Part shown: positions 12,741 through 19,777 of the stretch, piece after piece
Numbering within the stretch: the first letter of the stretch is position 1
How the letters are laid out: every line of letters starts with the position of its first letter
Assembly: GCA_037200975.1 (NCBI GenBank)
Contig: JBBCGI010000001.1
Location: 3,679,716-3,743,715, forward strand
Source of the DNA: Pseudomonadota bacterium
GTDB taxonomy: Bacteria; Pseudomonadota; Gammaproteobacteria; Steroidobacterales; Steroidobacteraceae
DNA length: 64,000 nucleotides
Direction of reading: 5' to 3'
Translations under genes and position numbers: made by a program
The notes under the pieces: model-generated
Databases searched by the model: none
What the model was told of the DNA's origin: nothing
Seen by the model: the letters and a program-made list of their open reading frames with translations, nothing else

Positions 12741-13713
12741 GGCGGCCCTGGAACGTCAGATAGGCGAACACCGCCAGCCAGCACAGTGCGGCGACGGAAT
12801 ATTTGGCCGTGAGCGGCAACCACCGCGACGATGACCAGAAGGCTTCGATCGCAGCGGCGATCAGCAGCATCACCGTGACGCCGTAGAGGATCACGGTGCA
12901 TTCGCGGGCGGCGACCACCAGGCTCTGCAGCCGCGAACGGCGGCCGGGCGAGATCAGTGAATGTCCGAGCCGCAGTCCCACGCCGCCGGACAACACGATG
13001 GCGGTCAACTCGAAGGCCGCATGCGTGACGACGAAGGAATAGAAGGTGGATCCCAGGCCGCGTTCGGTGAGGTAACCGGCGACCGCGCCGCCCATCACGC
13101 CGTTGAACACCAGATAGAACATGCTGCCGACGCCGCCGAAGATGCCCGCGGCGAAACACTGGAACGCGATCGAGATGTTGTTCCAGATGTAGTAGCCGAA
13201 CATCTGCCAGTCGTCGTCGCTGGTGCGCAGGCTGCCGATCGAATCGGCCGAGTCGGAGTACATCTGCTCGAATTGCGCGGCAGTCTGCGTATCGACCACC
13301 GAGAGGATGAGATCGGGACGCTGGTAGACCAGCCAGCCCACCAGCAGCGTGGGGACCACGAACAGCGCGGCCGACATCCACACGTACGCCGCATGCGCCC
13401 GGACCGCGCGTGGGAAATCGACACTCGCCGCGCGTTTGAGCCTCGCCAGCCCAAATTCGCTGCGTTGATAGATGACCTGGTGCGCATCGGCCGTCAGCCG
13501 GTCGAGCCGATCGAGCAGGTAACGCGGATAGGCGCGCGCCCGCGCCAGCGCCAGGTGTTCGCAGGCGCGGCGATACAGCAGCGCCACGCGTTCGCCACGG
13601 ACGGGATCGGCGGCTTTCGCGCGCCGCGCCTTGCCGCCGAGGACGGCCTTGACCTGTGCCTCAAGCTCGTCCCATTCGGGCTGGTAGAGGGTTTCGAAAT
13701 GCAGCGGCGTCAT
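12730..13713 (-). CDS. SpoIIM-like (stage II sporulation protein M) membrane protein
   Basis: 327-residue protein. The N-terminal 90 residues are charged and helical (DELEAQVKAV region); the rest contains several transmembrane segments typical of the SpoIIM family (around 110-130, 190-260 and 290-325). In Bacillus SpoIIM takes part in peptidoglycan hydrolysis during engulfment, but the proteobacterial homologues are in non-sporulating bacteria and are of unknown function. ATG 13713 overlaps the RDD stop as ATGA. An upstream in-frame start at 13734 would run into the RDD gene and is rejected. Confidence 0.82.
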   Translation of the reverse strand: MTPLHFETLYQPEWDELEAQVKAVLGGKARRAKAADPVRGERVALLYRRACEHLALARARAYPRYLLDRLDRLTADAHQVIYQRSEFGLARLKRAASVDFPRAVRAHAAYVWMSAALFVVPTLLVGWLVYQRPDLILSVVDTQTAAQFEQMYSDSADSIGSLRTSDDDWQMFGYYIWNNISIAFQCFAAGIFGGVGSMFYLVFNGVMGGAVAGYLTERGLGSTFYSFVVTHAAFELTAIVLSGGVGLRLGHSLISPGRRSRLQSLVVAARECTVILYGVTVMLLIAAAIEAFWSSSRWLPLTAKYSVAALCWLAVFAYLTFQGRRAD

Positions 13714-14402
13714 GCGCGCCTGCCTAACAACCATTGCGCCACGCCGAGCACGCGCCGCGCCACCTCGTCGGCCGGACGCGGCTGCGTGCCTTGCACCGGC
13801 GCGGCGAGCGCGGCGAGTTCCTCGAGCCGTTCCAGCGTGAGTGTCGGCGCGCGCGCCGCCAGCGCGATGAGCGCCGACTGATCGCGCGCCGGCAAGGCAT
13901 AAGCCGGCGCGAGGGGCGTCACCATGTCGAGCGTCGCTTTGGCCGCCGGCCGCGGCAGATGCACGACCAGCGTCGAGGCGGCCAGATCGCCGAGCCGCTT
14001 GTTATCGCCGCGCACCATCATGCTCACGATGGCGGCGCCGAATCCGAACGGCAGGAAGTCCGCGCCGCGCAACAGGTTGCGCAGGAACGAGGCGGCCGGC
14101 GTGACCGGCAGCCCGTTGTCCATGACGACCTTGAGCCCCATCGTGCGTTTGCCCGGCGTCGCGCCCGCGCGCCCGAGTTCGAATACCACCGGATAGAACC
14201 ACTCGAGCGCGAATATCAAAACGAACCAGAACGCGGCGCCGATGCCGCCGAGCACGCCGGCCACGATGGCGGCCACCCACAGGATGGCGAGCCGGATCAA
14301 CCAGTCGATGACGAACGCGCAGCAACGCGCCGAGATACCGGCGGGGCGCATCTCCAGCATGATGCCTTCGGGCGTTTCCGCCGCGACTACCGAATCCAGC
14401 AC
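13710..14402 (-). CDS. RDD family membrane protein, first gene of the MoxR operon
   Basis: 230-residue membrane protein with the RDD signature spread over three hydrophobic segments (about 28-75), a conserved GKRTMGLKVV loop and an NLLRGADFLPFG segment. GTG 14402 is chosen because VLDSVVAAETPEG matches the usual RDD-protein start (LDT..IETPEGV). The next upstream frames are Arg/Pro-rich and not credible. It leads seven overlapping genes running to 7741. The promoter should lie in the 136 nt shared with the divergent methyltransferase gene. Function unknown; some RDD proteins have been linked to ion transport. Confidence 0.82.
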   Translation of the reverse strand: MLDSVVAAETPEGIMLEMRPAGISARCCAFVIDWLIRLAILWVAAIVAGVLGGIGAAFWFVLIFALEWFYPVVFELGRAGATPGKRTMGLKVVMDNGLPVTPAASFLRNLLRGADFLPFGFGAAIVSMMVRGDNKRLGDLAASTLVVHLPRPAAKATLDMVTPLAPAYALPARDQSALIALAARAPTLTLERLEELAALAAPVQGTQPRPADEVARRVLGVAQWLLGRRA

Positions 14403-14538
14403 GATGTGTAGAGACCTGGGGTGTGCATCGCCGCGCCGATTCTCCCCTAACCACAATGGAGTTGTCGCCCCGCATTGACGTCCGGGCGCCTCGCGGCCAG
14501 CATTGCCGCGCGGGGCGTCCCGCGCTGGCGGGGTGCCT

Positions 14539-15912
14539 TTGTCCAAGTCGGATTCACTGTCGGGCGTGTTCGCCTGTCCACGCTGCGGCCGTGGGCCGGT
14601 ATCACTCGAACGCGCCGGCTGGATGTGCGGTGCCTGCAGCAGCGGGTATCCGGTGATCGGAGAGATTCCGTGGCTGTTCGCCGATCCGCGCCAGGCGCTG
14701 GCCGAATGGCGCGGGCGGCTCGCATTGTTGTCGCAGCACCTGCTGTCGGAGGCCGCGGCGATGCGCGCGGCGCAAGGACCGCTGCTGGCGGCCACCGGCC
14801 GGCGGCTCGCCAGCACCGCGGCTGCACATGAAGACCAGGTCGCGCGGCTGCGCGCCTTGCTGGCGCCGCTCGGGCTCGAGCAGGGCAGCATCACGGAAGC
14901 CACGCACCAGGGTCTCGGCACGCGGCTGCCGATCCAGCAAGGCTTGTCTAACTACTACGTCAACCTGCATCGCGATTGGGCGTGGGGCGAGGAGGAAAAT
15001 GCCGCCTCGCTGGCGGAGATCGCCGCGCTGCTGGGCGGCGGCGTAAAGGGGCTCGGAAACACGCTGGTGCAGGGCGCCGGCGCCTGCCGGCTCGCGTACG
15101 ACCTGCACGCCGCGGGTGATGCGCCGCTGACGGTCGCGACGGATTTCAATCCGCTGCTGCTGTTCGCCGCGCGCGAGCTGCTCGCGGGGCGCGGCGTCGA
15201 GTTGTATGAATTCCCGATCGCGCCGCGGCGCATCGAAGACCATGCCGTGTTGCGGCGGCTCGCGGCGCCCGCGCCGGCCCGCGCCGGGCTCGAACTGGTC
15301 GCCGCCGATGCGTTGCAGCCACCATTCGCCGCGGGCGTGTTCGATACGGTCGTGACGCCGTGGTTCGTCGACATCATCGGCGAGCCGTTTGCGCGCGTCG
15401 CGGCGCGCGTCAACCTGCTGCTGAAGCCCGGCGGCCGCTGGATCAACTTCGGATCGCTGGCGTTCTCGCGTGCGGCACATGCCGAACGTTTCGGTCTCGA
15501 GGAGGTGCTCGAGACGATGGGCCCCGCCGGCTTCGCGGCGCCGGCCGTGCGCGAGAACACGCTGCCTTACATGCGCTCGCCCGCGAGCCGGCATTCGCGC
15601 CTCGAAACCACCGTCACCTGGGTGACCGACAAGATCGCACCCGCGGCGGAAGCACCGCGCGCGCGCGCCATCCCCGAATGGCTGCTGCAGGCGGACAAGC
15701 CCGTGCCGCGCACGCCGGCGTTTGAAATGCAGGCGATCTCGAGCCGGGTGCACGCATTCCTGCTGGCGCTCATCAACGGCGAACGGTCGATGCGCGACAT
15801 GGCGCGCGTGCTGGTGGAGCAGCGGCTGATGTCCGCGCAGGAGGCCGAGGCGCAAGTGCGCCTGTTCCTCACGCGCCTGCACGAAGAGAGCGAATCCCGC
15901 ACCACCTTCTAG
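14539..15912 (+). CDS. SAM-dependent methyltransferase with an N-terminal zinc ribbon
   Basis: About 457 residues. The N-terminus has a Trm112-like Cys4 zinc ribbon (CPRCGRG near 11 and CGAC near 28, followed by YPVIGEIPWLF). A class I methyltransferase core follows, with a degenerate glycine loop (LVQGAGACRLAYDL), an acidic ribose-binding residue (VATDFNPLLL) and late motifs FDTVVTPWF and LKPGGRWINFG. The layout resembles carnosine N-methyltransferase-like (N2227) proteins, but the substrate is unknown. No ATG is available: TTG 14539 gives the expected ribbon-proximal start, GTG 14533 and TTG 14503 are alternatives, so the first residues are uncertain. A GGGG-core repeat begins 3 nt after its stop. 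Confidence 0.78.
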   Translation: MSKSDSLSGVFACPRCGRGPVSLERAGWMCGACSSGYPVIGEIPWLFADPRQALAEWRGRLALLSQHLLSEAAAMRAAQGPLLAATGRRLASTAAAHEDQVARLRALLAPLGLEQGSITEATHQGLGTRLPIQQGLSNYYVNLHRDWAWGEEENAASLAEIAALLGGGVKGLGNTLVQGAGACRLAYDLHAAGDAPLTVATDFNPLLLFAARELLAGRGVELYEFPIAPRRIEDHAVLRRLAAPAPARAGLELVAADALQPPFAAGVFDTVVTPWFVDIIGEPFARVAARVNLLLKPGGRWINFGSLAFSRAAHAERFGLEEVLETMGPAGFAAPAVRENTLPYMRSPASRHSRLETTVTWVTDKIAPAAEAPRARAIPEWLLQADKPVPRTPAFEMQAISSRVHAFLLALINGERSMRDMARVLVEQRLMSAQEAEAQVRLFLTRLHEESESRTTF

Positions 15913-15915
15913 AGT

Positions 15916-16029
15916 GCATTAAAGGGGACATGCCTAATTAAGCATTAAAGGGGACATGCCTAATTAATTGGAAATCCGATGCGCGGACGCATCAGTTTTC
16001 CAATTAATTAGGCATGTCCCCTTTAATGC
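15916..16029. repeat. GGGGACA-core inverted repeat, copy 1
   Basis: A unit starting GCATTAAAGGGGACATGCC occurs twice in direct orientation (15916 and 15942) and once inverted. The second direct copy (15942-15974) and the inverted copy (15997-16029) are perfect 33-bp reverse complements, separated by 22 nt that themselves fold (GATGCG-CGGA-CGCATC, 15978-15993). It begins 3 nt after a methyltransferase stop codon. It shares its AAAGGGGACA core with the repeats at 19632 and 54662 but differs in the distal half (TGCCTAATTA). A non-autonomous, transposase-mobilised element is likely; it could also act as a transcript-end hairpin. Confidence 0.85.
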
Positions 16030-16152
16030 CACGATCCGCCACGATTCGTCGGCAGAACGCCCGGCTCCCGCCCGCGCGGCATCCTGAGTCCGCGTTGAAA
16101 TGAACCTCGAGAGCAAACCGCTCTCGCAAGTTCTAACAACTGGAGAGGGTAC

Positions 16153-16848
16153 ATGGGCACCTGGACAACCAAGTTTCGTAAACCCGCGATCATCGCGGGC
16201 GTGTTGGCAATCAATCTCGCGGTGAGTCCGGCGTTCGCCACCCAGCCGGTCGAGCAGCAGAAGAGCGACGGCAAACGCGGCGGCGCGGGCTTCGCCGGCG
16301 GCGCGGTGATCGGAGCCGCGGCCGGCGGGCCAATCGGCATGGTCATCGGCGCGACGGTGGGCGGCCTCATGGGCGATCGCAGCCAGAAGAAGAGCGAGAC
16401 GCTCGCCGCGCGCAAGGCCGAGGCCGCGTTGCTCGCCAGTCAGGTCGAAGCGCTGAACGGCACGTTGACCAGCATCGAAGGAAAGGCCGGGCAGGTCGGT
16501 TCGACCGTGCAATTCCGCACCGGCGAAACCAGCGTCCGCGACAACGATCGCGCACGTCTGGCAAGACTCGGCGCGCTGGTCGCCGGCCTCGACGATGTCC
16601 GCGTGCACGTGTCCGGATTCGCGGATGCGCGCGGCGACGACGCACTGAACCAGTCGTTGTCGCAGGAACGCGCCGAGATGGTGGCGCGCGAACTCGAGAA
16701 GGCCGGCGTCCCCAAGGAGCGCATGGTCATCGAAGGCATGGGCGAACGTTTCGCCAGCGTCGAAGCCGCCTCGGACGACCAGGCCTTCGAGCGCTGCGTG
16801 GAAATCCGCTTCGAATCCACCAGCGCGTCGCTGGCCAGCAATAACTGA
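16153..16848 (+). CDS. OmpA-family envelope protein with a glycine-zipper segment
   Basis: 231-residue exported protein. A signal peptide spans residues 1-29 (ending SPAFA). A Gly/Ala-rich glycine-zipper stretch (about 40-75, GGAVIGAAAGGPIGMVIGA) could insert in the membrane, then a short helical linker and a C-terminal OmpA-like peptidoglycan-binding domain (about 115-225) with FRTGETSVRDND and VHVSGFADARGDD. It probably tethers the envelope to peptidoglycan. Start supported by GAGAGGG 6 nt before ATG. It resembles OmpA-like proteins linked to proteobacterial sortase systems (PdsO), but no sortase gene lies nearby, so I do not assign that name. Confidence 0.82.
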   Translation: MGTWTTKFRKPAIIAGVLAINLAVSPAFATQPVEQQKSDGKRGGAGFAGGAVIGAAAGGPIGMVIGATVGGLMGDRSQKKSETLAARKAEAALLASQVEALNGTLTSIEGKAGQVGSTVQFRTGETSVRDNDRARLARLGALVAGLDDVRVHVSGFADARGDDALNQSLSQERAEMVARELEKAGVPKERMVIEGMGERFASVEAASDDQAFERCVEIRFESTSASLASNN

Positions 16849-16917
16849 ATGGAGCCCACATGGTGCCGGGTGGGGAATGTGGGGAATACTCAGCTTCCCT
16901 CCACACCCGGCACTCTC

Positions 16918-17274
16918 ATGACGCAGCAGATCATCGATTTCAGGACGAAGGTCCCAGGCGAGACTTCGACTCCCGCCGCCGATCGGCTCCTGGCGGGCAA
17001 CCCGCAGCAAAGCGTCAGCAACTACTTCAGCGACGCGACCCAACAGTTTCACAGCGGGACCTGGTCGAGCACGGTCGGCACCTGGCGCATCCGTTATTCG
17101 GAGTCGGAGTTCTGCTGCCTGACTCGCGGCCGCGTCGCGCTCGAGAATCTCACCGGTCAGCGCTGGGAATTCGGGGTCGGCGAGGGCTTCGTCGTGCCGG
17201 CCGGGTTCGAGGGAACCTGGCAAGTGATCGAGGACTGCACCAAGTTCTACGCCATCTTTGAAGCGCGCACTTAA
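16918..17274 (+). CDS. Small cupin domain protein
   Basis: 118-residue single-domain cupin of the (S)-ureidoglycine aminohydrolase-like/DUF861 type. The conserved strands are visible: GTWRIRYSESEFCCLTRGRV (55-75) and FGVGEGFVVPAGFEGTW (about 88-105). These proteins bind small ligands or metals, but this one lacks the usual His-rich metal motif, so a catalytic role is doubtful. ATG 16918 opens the conserved region; an earlier in-frame ATG at 16849 would overlap the OmpA gene's stop and add 23 residues of poor character. It probably shares a transcript with the OmpA-like gene. Confidence 0.72.
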   Translation: MTQQIIDFRTKVPGETSTPAADRLLAGNPQQSVSNYFSDATQQFHSGTWSSTVGTWRIRYSESEFCCLTRGRVALENLTGQRWEFGVGEGFVVPAGFEGTWQVIEDCTKFYAIFEART

Positions 17275-17325
17275 TAAGTGCAATGGACCACGCATTGACG
17301 GCATAATCCGCACCTTCGGGACGGT

Positions 17326-17344
17326 TGTAACTTTTTAAGCTACA
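17326..17344. promoter_or_regulatory. Candidate upstream activator site (imperfect palindrome)
   Basis: TGTAACTT-TTT-AAGCTACA is a 19-bp imperfect palindrome (7 of 8 positions pair) 47 nt upstream of the sigma-54-type promoter element. Position and symmetry fit an enhancer-binding-protein site, but the regulator is unknown. Confidence 0.35.
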
Positions 17345-17390
17345 CGTAACTCGTTGAAATTTTAGGCATGAAGGGTCAAGTGAAGCTGGA

Positions 17391-17408
17391 ATGGCACAAC
17401 CCTTGCTT
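17391..17408 (+). promoter_or_regulatory. Sigma-54 (RpoN) -24/-12 promoter for the porin gene
   Basis: TGGCAC (17392-17397), five bases, then TTGCTT (17403-17408) matches the RpoN consensus TGGCAC-N5-TTGCW at every conserved position with the invariant GG-N10-GC spacing. Transcription would start near 17417, leaving a leader of about 27 nt with a strong GGAGGAG ribosome site before the porin ATG. Confidence 0.75.
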
Positions 17409-17443
17409 AAGAACATGGGCCCTATAGCCCTCGGAGGAGCAAA

Positions 17444-18142
17444 ATGAAATCGATTAAAACTCTGGCGCTCGTGACCGGCCTCCTGGCCTTAAGCGGTGTC
17501 TCCCAAGCTCAATTCAGTTCGACCTGGACTGCGGTGAGCGATTACGACTTTCGCGGCTTCTCTCAAAGCGCGAAAGACCCGGCCTTGCAGGCCAGCGCCG
17601 ACTACGCGTTTGGCGAAAGCGGATTTGCGGTCGGCGCCTGGGCGTCGAACGTCGACTTCGGACCCGGTACGGATTCCGACATCGAACTCGATCTGTACGG
17701 TGGTTACACCGGCAAGATCAACGACAGCTTTTCCTGGAACGCGGGCTTCGTGCACTACGGCTACCCGAGTTCGACCGGCGGTGAGTACTTCGAGTATTAC
17801 GCGGGCCTGACGGCTGGCAACTTCGGCTTCAAGCAGTGGTTCACGGACAGCCTGTTCGATGCGGGCAGCAGCGCGCAATACACCGAAGCGAACTACACGC
17901 AACCGCTCGGCGACACGTTGTCGCTGGCTTTCCATGCCGGTTACGCCTGGGGTGATGCCTGGGACAACGCCGAGCTGGTCGACTACGCGGTGCAGCTCAA
18001 CTACACGGCGGGCCACTTCACGTTGTTCGGCAAGTTCACGGGCACCGATGCCAGTGGCGAACAGAAGATCACCAGCGACGCGAACAACAACGAGCCGCGC
18101 GTTCTCGTGGGCGTCATGACGACGTTCCCCTGGGGCGATTGA
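17444..18142 (+). CDS. TorF-family putative outer-membrane porin
   Basis: 232-residue protein with a signal peptide (1-22, ending VSQAQ) and a beta-strand-rich body with alternating aromatic residues, as in the TorF/TIGR02001 family of putative porins (conserved start WTAVSDYDFRGFSQS and an aromatic-rich C-terminus ending FPWGD). It should sit in the outer membrane; the solute is unknown. The ribosome site GGAGGAG lies 6 nt before ATG. The upstream sigma-54 promoter predicts activator-dependent expression, often tied to nitrogen or special carbon sources. A strong terminator follows, so it is monocistronic. Confidence 0.85.
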   Translation: MKSIKTLALVTGLLALSGVSQAQFSSTWTAVSDYDFRGFSQSAKDPALQASADYAFGESGFAVGAWASNVDFGPGTDSDIELDLYGGYTGKINDSFSWNAGFVHYGYPSSTGGEYFEYYAGLTAGNFGFKQWFTDSLFDAGSSAQYTEANYTQPLGDTLSLAFHAGYAWGDAWDNAELVDYAVQLNYTAGHFTLFGKFTGTDASGEQKITSDANNNEPRVLVGVMTTFPWGD

Positions 18143-18175
18143 TCCAATCAAGAAGAATCAGCTTCTGAGCTGACG

Positions 18176-18209
18176 GAAAGGGCCGGTCGCGAGACCGGCC
18201 TTTTCTTTT
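18176..18209 (+). terminator. Rho-independent terminator after the porin gene
   Basis: GGCCGGTC-GCGA-GACCGGCC (18181-18200) forms an 8-bp GC stem with a tetraloop, extended by A/T pairs on both sides and followed by TTTTCTTTT. Canonical terminator 34 nt after the stop codon. Confidence 0.92.
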
Positions 18210-18281
18210 GCTCTCTCGAACGGGAAGTTGACGAGTCATCTCCCGCCTGTCATCTAGACAACCCCCATTTCGGTTCGCGCG

Positions 18282-19637
18282 ATGAAAAACTTGAGCGTTG
18301 GTTCGATTCCGGGACACGTGGCGGCGATGTCCATCCAGATGTTCATCGGCATGGTCGTGCAGGTGGCGTACTTCGTCACCGACCTGAAGTTCGTCTCCAT
18401 GCTCGGCAACGAAATGGCCGCGGGGTTCAGCGCCGCCGGCAATCTCTGGTTCGCCGTGCTGGCGCTCACGCAGATCCTGAACGTCGGCACCGCCGCGATG
18501 GTTTCGCATGCCGTCGGTGCGCAGCAGCACGAACGCGCGAACCTGGTCTTCAACCAGTCGTTGATGTTGTCGGTGTTCATGGGAATCTTCGTCGTCGTGC
18601 TGCTGTACGCGGTGGCGACTCCGTACATGCACCTCGAAGCGGCCGATGCCGTCGTCGCGCAGGCGGGCATCGACTATCTGCTGGGCGTGACGCCGGGACT
18701 CGGGATCCAGTTCCTGATGATCTCGATGTTCGCAACGCTGCGCGGCACCGGCATCGTGAAGCCGACGATGATCATCCAGTTCATCACGGTCGGGCTGAAC
18801 ATCCTGTTCGCCGCCGTGCTCACGATCGGCTGGCTGACCGGCAAGCCGTACGGTCCGTTCGGCGCGGGCCTCGCCACCACGCTCGCGACCATCGTCGGTG
18901 TGATCATCAGCGCGTACTACTTCCATCGCCACGAGAAATACGTGTCGTTCCACCGCGAGCAACTCAAGCCCAGGTCGGAGGTGTGGAAAAGGTTGTTCTT
19001 CATCGGGCTACCCATCGGCCTCGAGTTCATGTTCATGTCGCTCGTCATGGCCGTCATGTACTGGGCCATCCGCAAGTTCGGCGCGGACGCGCAGGCGGGA
19101 TTGGCCGAAGGGCAGGGCGCCTTGCGGCTGATCATGTTGCCCGCGATGGCGGTTGCTTTCGCGGCGGCGCCGATCGCAGGTCAGAATTTCGGCGCGCGCA
19201 AGCCGGAACGGGTGCGCGAGACGTTCAACTGGACCGTGGGATTGAGCGTCGGAATCATGCTGACGCTCACGCTGTTCTGCCAGTTCGGCTCGCACCTGCT
19301 CATGAACATCTTCACGCACGAAGAGGCGGTGGTGAGCGTGGGCGCGACGATGCTCATGATCACGTCGTGGAACTTCGCGGCGAACGGGATCATCTTCAGC
19401 TGCTCGTCGATGTTCCAGGGATTGGGAAATACCTGGCCGACGATCAGCTCGAGCGTGATCCGGGTGTTCGTGTTCATCGTGCCCGTGGTGTGGCTATCTA
19501 CCCGGGCGGATTTCAGGCTGGTGGACGTGTGGCACCTGTCGGTGGCCAGCATGTTCCTGCAGGCCATCGTCAGCTTCGCGCTGCTGCGCAGGGAGTTCCG
19601 GAAGAAGCTGGTGGTGGCGCCCGCCCTGGCAGCCTGA
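18282..19637 (+). CDS. MATE-family multidrug/Na+ efflux transporter
   Basis: 451-residue inner-membrane protein with about 12 transmembrane segments and two homologous halves, the MATE layout (first half from IPGHVAAMSIQMF, second from IGLPIGLEFMFMSLVM). Conserved NorM-type features include AGFSAAGNLWFAVL and the pair of GQNFGA-like loops. It should export cationic compounds using a Na+ or H+ gradient. Its last codon and TGA stop (19632-19637) lie inside the left arm of a 57-bp inverted repeat, so the end of the reading frame may have been supplied by the repeat. Start ATG 18282 lacks a strong ribosome site. Confidence 0.9.
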   Translation: MKNLSVGSIPGHVAAMSIQMFIGMVVQVAYFVTDLKFVSMLGNEMAAGFSAAGNLWFAVLALTQILNVGTAAMVSHAVGAQQHERANLVFNQSLMLSVFMGIFVVVLLYAVATPYMHLEAADAVVAQAGIDYLLGVTPGLGIQFLMISMFATLRGTGIVKPTMIIQFITVGLNILFAAVLTIGWLTGKPYGPFGAGLATTLATIVGVIISAYYFHRHEKYVSFHREQLKPRSEVWKRLFFIGLPIGLEFMFMSLVMAVMYWAIRKFGADAQAGLAEGQGALRLIMLPAMAVAFAAAPIAGQNFGARKPERVRETFNWTVGLSVGIMLTLTLFCQFGSHLLMNIFTHEEAVVSVGATMLMITSWNFAANGIIFSCSSMFQGLGNTWPTISSSVIRVFVFIVPVVWLSTRADFRLVDVWHLSVASMFLQAIVSFALLRREFRKKLVVAPALAA

Positions 19638-19777
19638 GAAAAAGGGGACAGATCTATTTATGAATAAAGGGGACAGATCTATTTATCGGCGTCGGCGCCC
19701 AGTACGGGGAAACCGTGGCTCGATAAATAGATCTGTCCCCTTTATTCATAAATAGATCTGTCCCCTTTTTCTCAGGC
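19632..19777. repeat. GGGGACA-core inverted repeat, copy 2 (57-bp perfect arms)
   Basis: Left arm 19632-19688 and right arm 19721-19777 are perfect 57-bp reverse complements around a 32-nt loop. Each arm contains two tandem copies of a unit with the core AAAGGGGACAGATCTATTTA. Both arms start GCCTGAG, so each supplies the TGA stop of one flanking convergent gene (MATE transporter and aminotransferase). The structure would form a very stable hairpin acting as a bidirectional terminator. It is related to the repeats at 15916 and 54662. Confidence 0.92.

Noticed and set aside
16153-16848. Part of a dedicated sortase system (PdsO-like)
   Set aside because: No sortase, sorted substrate or partner two-component genes are present nearby.
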